Below are positions 7,601 through 10,786 of a DNA stretch of 10,786 nucleotides, in pieces. Position 1 is the stretch's first letter; each line of letters opens with the position of its first letter. The notes under the pieces were generated by a model. It was not told where the DNA came from. It ran no database searches and saw nothing but the letters and a program-made list of their open reading frames with translations. The position numbers were made by a program, and so were the translations under genes. This stretch comes from CANNBR01 sp964604015. GTDB lineage: Bacteria > Babelota > Babeliae > Babelales > CAIQNR01. The DNA is taken from the NCBI GenBank assembly GCA_964604015.1, contig CAZRXF010000011.1, forward strand, positions 1-10,786, read 5' to 3'.

Positions 7601-8924
7601 CACCAGGCCACACTTTGCCATGCAGTTCTTTAAGCGCCTCATCTTGGTTGTAGCAGTTATCATGAGTCAAAGTTGTGGCAATGGTAGGCTGAGAAGTATA
7701 ACCAGATGAAGCAACAAGTGAGAAAGCAACGTTATGATTTTTGAGTTGTTGGAACACTTCTTCAGTCAAAGCAGTTCCCTGCTCTGCAAGAACTTCACCA
7801 CTCTTTTTATCAACAACGTCTTCCACAAAAACTCTGTTTACTAGGTGATCCAAGGCCAATGAAAGTCTTTCAACCTTCAAACTTTTAAGCTTAGCAATCG
7901 ACTCTTTTGTCAAGCGACGGCCAACGAAAGCTGCCTCATGTTCTTCAGCCAACATGCCTTTTTCAACGCGAAGGCCAATAGTTTCAGGCGTAAGCGCGAT
8001 GAAGAAAGCACCTTTTTCCACCTGGACAGCATCAGACTTATAAAAGCGAGAAATGATCTCATCGCGAGGAATACCAAGAGCTTGTAAAAAGCTGGTGACA
8101 AGAATTTTCTTCTTCTTATCAATTCTTACATACAAGGAATCATTGCTATCGAACTCGAAATCCATCCACGAACCGCGCATTGGAATAATACGCGCTAGGT
8201 AGTAGTAACGACCTCTTACATCTTTGATCTTCTTGCTTTGAGAAAAAACAACACCAGGAGAACGATGAAGTTGACTTACAACAACTCGATCAATCCCATT
8301 GATCAAAAAGGTACCTTCAGAACCAAGCTGAAGACGTCCATTTCTTTCGTACAAATCCGACATCACTGGAACGTCAGCAAAAAAGATATCTTGTTCTTTA
8401 ATATCACGAACAATGCGATCTTTTCCTTCTCCATCCCAGCAAATTAATTGGATCTTAACTTTAAGCGGCATTGAGAATGTTTGCCCATTCGCACGACATT
8501 CATCGACGTTCATAGGCAACTGTATGGTAACCCGCGATAAACATGACGGACATGTTCTATAGCGAGCAGTTTTCGGAGCAGAAGAATCCTCCGCTATACA
8601 TGAAATTCCCGACTTTTTTGTCGTCGAACAATGCCACGCATAACGATTTTCTATACCCTTCAGTTTTCCGCACGTACACGCCCACGTACCCAACTCGTAG
8701 CTCACGTATTCAAGAGACATTTTGCCGTTATAATCAACGGGAAAAATATCCCTCAAAACTTTTTCAAGCCCCACGTTTTTACGTTCAGCTGGCAAAAAAT
8801 CCAACTGAACAAAATCGTTAAAAGATCGCGACTGGATCTCAATCAAATTAGGGACGGGAACGATATCTTGCGCTTTATTAAATGATTTGCGAACTGTCTC
8901 TCTGCCCACCTGCAGGTTACTCAT
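4665..8924 (-). CDS. rpoB: DNA-directed RNA polymerase subunit beta
   Basis: Beta pairs with beta' to form the catalytic core of RNA polymerase. The 1419-residue product (E. coli has 1342) is complete. The rifampicin region QLSQFMDQ...HKRRLSALGPGG has Asp586, His596 and Ser601, matching E. coli 516, 526 and 531. GYNFEDAIVLS follows further on, then GDKVAGRHGNKG with Lys1137 and Lys1145, matching E. coli Lys1065 and 1073. The clamp-interacting GGGQRLGEMEVWALEAYGA lies around 1335-1355. SI1-like (about 290-420) and SI2-like (about 1000-1115) helical insertions are present. Two N-terminal insertions account for most of the extra length: a Cys-rich segment at 80-138 and about 13 residues at 191-203. 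The ATG at 8924 is chosen because AAGGAG lies seven bases upstream; a TTG at 8960 would add 12 atypical residues. rplL lies 61 bases upstream, and rpoC overlaps the 3' end. Confidence 0.97.
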   Translation of the reverse strand: MSNLQVGRETVRKSFNKAQDIVPVPNLIEIQSRSFNDFVQLDFLPAERKNVGLEKVLRDIFPVDYNGKMSLEYVSYELGTWACTCGKLKGIENRYAWHCSTTKKSGISCIAEDSSAPKTARYRTCPSCLSRVTIQLPMNVDECRANGQTFSMPLKVKIQLICWDGEGKDRIVRDIKEQDIFFADVPVMSDLYERNGRLQLGSEGTFLINGIDRVVVSQLHRSPGVVFSQSKKIKDVRGRYYYLARIIPMRGSWMDFEFDSNDSLYVRIDKKKKILVTSFLQALGIPRDEIISRFYKSDAVQVEKGAFFIALTPETIGLRVEKGMLAEEHEAAFVGRRLTKESIAKLKSLKVERLSLALDHLVNRVFVEDVVDKKSGEVLAEQGTALTEEVFQQLKNHNVAFSLVASSGYTSQPTIATTLTHDNCYNQDEALKELHGKVWPGDNSSLEEIKERLENMFFNSRYYDLTLVGRVRINKKLGLDVSEEVRCLTREDIVATIQYLVGLRERAEGELDDIDHLGNRRVRLVGELLSNQVYLGFLRIERIVRERFRMQESFGTLMPQDLLNVKPLSAVLREFFGTGQLSQFMDQTNPLAEIAHKRRLSALGPGGVLKDRATYEVRDVHTSHYGRICPIETPEGQTIGLISSLATYAMVNDLGFIETAYRPVKEGKIEDEVVFLDAFEESGKNIAQADSVEPGHTKFDTPQVIARREGNFKVVDTDQINYIDLSPKQLVSVSTALIPFLEHDDASRALMGANMQRQAVPLIKTEAPLVGTGMEKEVGKASNSVLVAHHSGVVEWVSADKIIIRANQDQFDSVEDWIARGVDIYNLKKFQKSSMSTWIHHVPIVHVGQRVKAGDVITNGSSMDNGELALGANLIVAFMPWHGYNFEDAIVLSKRLVSDDVLTSVSIDEYVVDARDTKLGPEEITRDIPNVGESALSALDEDGIIKIGSRVKPGDILVGKVTLKGDIQYSPEEKLLRAIFGEKSREVRDTSLRVDSGIEGIVTDVKIFSRSGIRKDKRYKDEVVKQVKRLEESFAQHQECLRHMTVERIKQLAKEHGHTIKNGDDIEKVLATKVGNKKVDEEISHLVAAFKTQLQVLEGIKEEKISRFKKGDPLPSGVIKMVKVYIAMKRSIQAGDKVAGRHGNKGVVSIIVPREDMPYLQDGTPVDIVLNPIGVPSRMNVGQILETALGFAGRSIGKKLKKMLNTDGDKEVKNFLVEYFGADFIKHYEKAEGAEGLKDLARRTAQNGMHFRVPVFEGPTFEKDIQPLLGKLGLPESATYTLRDGRTGELFDQAVTVGSIYMMKLNHMVDDKIHARSVGPYSLVTQQPLGGKAQGGGQRLGEMEVWALEAYGAAYTLQEMLTYKSDDVTGRHKVYEAMVRNDQIPEPGLPESFNVLIKELQSLGLQVDLCKVGKEEVSE
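4679..4685 (-). promoter_or_regulatory. Shine-Dalgarno site of rpoC inside rpoB
   Basis: AAGGAGG on the minus strand is a full-strength ribosome binding site, six bases from the GTG at 4672. The same bases encode Lys-Glu-Glu near the C-terminus of RpoB (VGKEEVSE). It sets the rpoC start and means ribosomes finishing rpoB pass over it, which suggests translational coupling. Confidence 0.8.
8511..8687 (-). other. Zinc-ribbon-like insertion in RpoB (residues about 80-138)
   Basis: Between LEYVSYELG and VDECRANGQTF, which align with E. coli LQYVSYRLG and VQECQIRG, E. coli has only a few residues. Here there are about 60, with cysteines at 83, 85, 99, 109, 125 and 128 and His98. The pattern is CxC ... 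HC ... C ... CxxC, typical of a structural zinc site. The reading frame is open through the segment and flanking homology resumes at once, so it is a true insertion in the beta1 lobe, not a frameshift. Zinc binding is inferred from the cysteine spacing only. Confidence 0.75.
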
Positions 8925-8931
8925 CCGGCTG

Positions 8932-8937
8932 CTCCTT
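8932..8937 (-). promoter_or_regulatory. Shine-Dalgarno site that sets the rpoB start
   Basis: AAGGAG on the minus strand lies seven bases before ATG 8924-8922. It favours this ATG over the in-frame TTG at 8960, which lies upstream of the site. Confidence 0.85.
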
Positions 8938-8949
8938 ATAGAAAACGGT

Positions 8950-8983
8950 ACCTTACTCAAACACGCTTTGTTACAAGGAAGGT
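8950..8983 (-). other. Possible imperfect hairpin in the rplL-rpoB spacer
   Basis: Just after the rplL stop, ACCTT (8983-8979) can pair with AAGGT (8954-8950). The stem continues through one mismatch to two more pairs. A second stem, CAAA/TTTG, closes a GCGTG loop above a five-base bulge. A run of four T (8945-8942) follows five bases after the stem. In E. coli the rplL-rpoB spacer holds an attenuator and an RNase III site that lower polymerase expression relative to L12, so a similar role is possible. Pairing is weak and the T run is short, so this is not called a terminator. Confidence 0.3.
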
Positions 8984-8985
8984 CT

Positions 8986-9372
8986 TTATGAGAGTTCTAC
9001 CTTAGCACCAGCTTCTTCCAAAATTTGCTTCATCTTCAAAGCATCAGCTTTTGCAACTGCATCACCGAGAACGGTAGGAGCTTCTTCTGCTGCTTTCTTA
9101 GCTTCAGTAAGACCAAGTGTTGTTACTTGACGGAGAGCTTTGATCACACCCATCTTGTTTGCGCCTGATTCTTTCAAAGTAACCTTGTATTCAGATTTTT
9201 CTTCTGATTTTGCAGCAGCTGCATCGCCAGCAGCAGGAGCTGCAACCGCAGCAGTAGCCACAGGCATTTCAACTTCGAATCTTTCTTTGAGGGCTTTTAC
9301 AAGCTCTGCCAATTCGGTAACTTTCAATTCACCAATTTGATCAACTATTTTTTCATATGCTTTGGTAGACAT
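8986..9372 (-). CDS. rplL: 50S ribosomal protein L7/L12
   Basis: L7/L12 forms the flexible multi-copy stalk of the 50S subunit that recruits and stimulates the translational GTPases EF-Tu, EF-G, IF2 and RF3. The 128-residue protein has the standard three parts. An N-terminal dimerisation helix pair covers about 1-33. An Ala-rich hinge covers about 37-55 (VATAAVAAPAAGDAAAAK). The globular C-terminal domain follows, with the factor-binding face GANKMGVIKALR (70-81) and LGLTEAKKAAE (87-97). The length is normal for the family. The ATG at 9372 is chosen because AGGAG lies seven bases upstream; the in-frame ATG at 9378 would be only one base from it. The gene lies 34 bases after rplJ, whose product anchors it to the ribosome, and 61 bases before rpoB. 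Confidence 0.97.
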   Translation of the reverse strand: MSTKAYEKIVDQIGELKVTELAELVKALKERFEVEMPVATAAVAAPAAGDAAAAKSEEKSEYKVTLKESGANKMGVIKALRQVTTLGLTEAKKAAEEAPTVLGDAVAKADALKMKQILEEAGAKVELS

Positions 9373-9379
9373 AACCATG

Positions 9380-9384
9380 CTCCT
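9380..9384 (-). promoter_or_regulatory. Shine-Dalgarno site that sets the rplL start
   Basis: AGGAG on the minus strand is seven bases from ATG 9372 but one base from ATG 9378, so it selects MSTKAYEK over MVMSTKAYEK. Confidence 0.8.
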
Positions 9385-9406
9385 GGAATGTAATACAGAT
9401 TTAATC

Positions 9407-9934
9407 TTAACCGTTAACTTGTTTCTTTTTCTCGACCTGCTCAATGATCGTAACCAACTGCGCCATCATCTGGTTGGTCATAAATACCAATCCAGCAAGC
9501 GGAGATTGAGCTGCTTGCACCACTTGTCCTAGAAGCACTGCACGTGAAGGCAGGGACGCAAGAGACTTTACTTCATGAGCCGTAAGCAACGAAGCTTCCA
9601 TAGCCGCAACAACAATTTTGAATGATTCGATATTTTTCGAAAAATCACTCAAAACTTTTGCAACTGCAGGAGCACCTTGAGGAGCAAAAACTACCCCAAT
9701 CTGTTCCCGCATGTAGGGCTCTAACACCTGAACGCTTTCAACGTCATGCAAAGCACGCTTCATCAAACGTACTTTGACAACTTGTAAGCGCCCCCCTTTT
9801 TCACGAAGCTTTTTACGCAAAGACTCGGACTGCTCAACAGTCAGCCCCTTAACATTGACTAAAAAAGACGCTTCGTTCTGAGAAAAATCTTGTTTTAAAG
9901 AAGAAACAACCACTTCTTTTTGTTGCTTGTTCAT
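9407..9934 (-). CDS. rplJ: 50S ribosomal protein L10
   Basis: L10 anchors L7/L12 dimers to 23S rRNA at the base of the GTPase stalk, next to L11. In many bacteria the L10-L12 complex also represses its own mRNA. The 175-residue product shows the L10 N-terminal domain: NVKGLTVEQSESLRKKLREK (27-46), then GGRLQVVKVRLMKRAL (47-62). LASLPSRAVLLGQVV lies at 125-139. A C-terminal helix (about 150-172) would hold L12. The length is in the usual range (E. coli has 165). One oddity is Val55 in VVKVRL, where the family nearly always has Asn (VKNTL). ATG 9934 is preferred: AGAAGG lies nine bases upstream, whereas a GTG at 9940 would be only three bases from it. Only 14 bases separate it from the rplA stop, leaving no room for the long leader seen in other bacteria. 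Confidence 0.96.
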   Translation of the reverse strand: MNKQQKEVVVSSLKQDFSQNEASFLVNVKGLTVEQSESLRKKLREKGGRLQVVKVRLMKRALHDVESVQVLEPYMREQIGVVFAPQGAPAVAKVLSDFSKNIESFKIVVAAMEASLLTAHEVKSLASLPSRAVLLGQVVQAAQSPLAGLVFMTNQMMAQLVTIIEQVEKKKQVNG

Positions 9935-9948
9935 ACGCACATGCCTTC

Positions 9949-10641
9949 TTACTTGACGAGCTCTTCAACACGGACACCCAGTCCTACCCCCATGGTAGAA
10001 GAAAGAGTGATCTTCTTCACAAACTTGCCTTTTGATGAAGCTGGCTTAGAACCCACCAACGCTTTTACAAAAGCTTGAACGTTTTCCTTGATTCTTTCTT
10101 TATCGAAAGAAACCTTCCCAAGAGAGAAATGGACAATAGCGTTCTTGTCATTTTTGAAGAACATACGGCCACTTTTTAACTCTCGGACAATCCCTTCAAC
10201 ATCAAAGGTCACTGTTCCAATTTTTTTGTTTGGCAATAAGCCACGAGGTCCGAGCAATTTTGCAAGTCGCCCGACAACATCCATAACATCAGGAGTTGCA
10301 ACAGCATACTCAAAATCCATCCAACCTTTGGTGATTTTGTCCATTAACTCTTCAAGCCCCACATGATCCGCACCGGCTTTAAGCGCTTTATCGACATATT
10401 CACCTTTGGTAAATACTACGACGCGTACCTTTTTGCCGTTGCCATGAGGAAGCACAACAGAGCCCCTTACCACTTGATCACCCTTGGAAGGGTCAATGCC
10501 TACATTAATGTTGACATCAACACTTTCATCGAATTTGGCGAAAGCTCGTTCCTTTAGTTGAGCAACTGCCTCATCGAGAGAGAAAGATTTCGTCCTCCCG
10601 ACACCTTCAGCGGCTTTCTTATATTTTTTGCCTCGTTTCAT
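9949..10641 (-). CDS. rplA: 50S ribosomal protein L1
   Basis: L1 binds 23S rRNA helices 76-78 to form the mobile L1 stalk, which helps release deacylated tRNA from the E site. In several bacteria it also represses the rplK-rplA mRNA. The 230-residue product is close to the family length (about 230-235). Visible signatures are VVRGSVVLPHGNGKKVRV (57-74) in domain I and the L1 signature LGPRGLLPNKKIGTVTFD (130-147). FFKNDKNAIVHFSLGKVSFD (161-180) and ITLSSTMGVG (211-220), part of the rRNA-binding face, follow. The ATG at 10641 opens with a Lys-rich N-terminus and has AAGGA ten bases upstream. The gene lies 27 bases after rplK and 14 bases before rplJ, in the conserved order rplK-rplA-rplJ-rplL. 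The mRNA target for L1 repression would lie upstream of rplK, outside the window. Confidence 0.97.
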   Translation of the reverse strand: MKRGKKYKKAAEGVGRTKSFSLDEAVAQLKERAFAKFDESVDVNINVGIDPSKGDQVVRGSVVLPHGNGKKVRVVVFTKGEYVDKALKAGADHVGLEELMDKITKGWMDFEYAVATPDVMDVVGRLAKLLGPRGLLPNKKIGTVTFDVEGIVRELKSGRMFFKNDKNAIVHFSLGKVSFDKERIKENVQAFVKALVGSKPASSKGKFVKKITLSSTMGVGLGVRVEELVK

Positions 10642-10668
10642 AATTGCTTCTTCCTTGCCTAAACCAAA

Positions 10669-10786
10669 CTAGCTTTCTAAAACTTCCACGCCCATGCTAC
10701 GAGCAGTTCCTGCAACAACCTTTTTGGCTGCTTCAAGATCGACAGCATTCAGATCAACAAGCTTGACCTTGGCAATATCTTCCACA
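10669..10786 (-). CDS. rplK: 50S ribosomal protein L11, C-terminus only (cut by window edge)
   Basis: L11 binds the GTPase-associated region of 23S rRNA beside the L10-L12 stalk and senses factor binding. Only the last 38 codons and the TAG stop are present. They contain VEDIAKVKLVDLNAVDLEAA, then KKVVAGTARSMGVEVLES. The DLN...DLEAA..VVAGTARSMG block is the conserved end of the C-terminal RNA-binding domain of L11. This is typically followed, as here, by a short acidic tail. The gene is 27 bases upstream of rplA on the same strand, the near-universal rplK-rplA arrangement. Its start and any leader lie outside the window. Confidence 0.96.
   Translation of the reverse strand, partial: VEDIAKVKLVDLNAVDLEAAKKVVAGTARSMGVEVLES

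Noticed and set aside
8935..8940. TATAAG before rpoB as a -10 promoter element
   Set aside because: It overlaps the Shine-Dalgarno site, has no acceptable -35 at the right spacing, and would start transcription at the start codon.
8925..8960. rpoB starting at TTG 8960 (12 extra residues)
   Set aside because: The strong AAGGAG lies downstream of that codon and points to ATG 8924; the added residues have no family counterpart.
9373..9444. rplL starting at 9444 (24 extra residues)
   Set aside because: It would overlap the rplJ 3' end, adds a basic stretch absent from L7/L12, and lies upstream of the AGGAG that serves ATG 9372.
1..10786. CRISPR arrays, insertion sequences, phage or defence genes
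   Set aside because: No direct-repeat array, transposase, terminal inverted repeat or target duplication was seen; every long frame on the minus strand is a conserved housekeeping gene.

Overview
The whole window is bacterial housekeeping DNA read from the minus strand, so the genes run right to left. In transcription order they are: the 3' end of rplK (L11), rplA (L1), rplJ (L10), rplL (L7/L12), rpoB (RNA polymerase beta), rpoC (beta'), a tRNA-Val(GAC), rpsO (S15) and the first 31 codons of pnp (polynucleotide phosphorylase). No mobile element, CRISPR array, integrase, toxin or obvious horizontally acquired gene is visible. Coding density is very high; the largest stretch without a protein gene is the roughly 170 bases between rpoC and rpsO, and that holds the tRNA.

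Organism: a bacterium of Gram-negative type. RpoC carries the long SI3-like insertion inside the trigger loop and RpoB carries SI1-like and SI2-like insertions, which argues against Firmicutes and Actinobacteria. Shine-Dalgarno sites are strong and the tRNA encodes its CCA end. The RpoB N-terminus has a cysteine-rich insertion that I do not know from well-studied polymerases, and rpoC is followed by tRNA-rpsO-pnp rather than the usual rpsL-rpsG-fusA-tuf. A deep-branching candidate lineage, such as Dependentiae/TM6, is possible, but that placement is only a guess.

Layout: 10669-10786 rplK end; 9949-10641 rplA; 9407-9934 rplJ; 8986-9372 rplL; 61-base spacer with a possible hairpin; 4665-8924 rpoB; 560-4672 rpoC, overlapping rpoB by 8 bases; a candidate extended -10 promoter at 530-557; 439-513 tRNA-Val; 143-388 rpsO; 1-95 pnp start. 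Rho-independent terminators are not evident anywhere, so rplK to rpoC looks like one transcription unit. The tRNA-rpsO-pnp group may be a second unit or receive readthrough.

How the genes work together: L11, L1, L10 and L7/L12 build the L1 stalk and the GTPase-associated L12 stalk of the 50S ribosome. RpoB and RpoC form the catalytic core of RNA polymerase. S15 nucleates the 30S platform and PNPase turns over RNA. The most interesting item is the zinc-ribbon-like insertion in RpoB, which resembles the zinc ribbon of RpoC from the same operon. I see no evidence of a wholly new biological system here.
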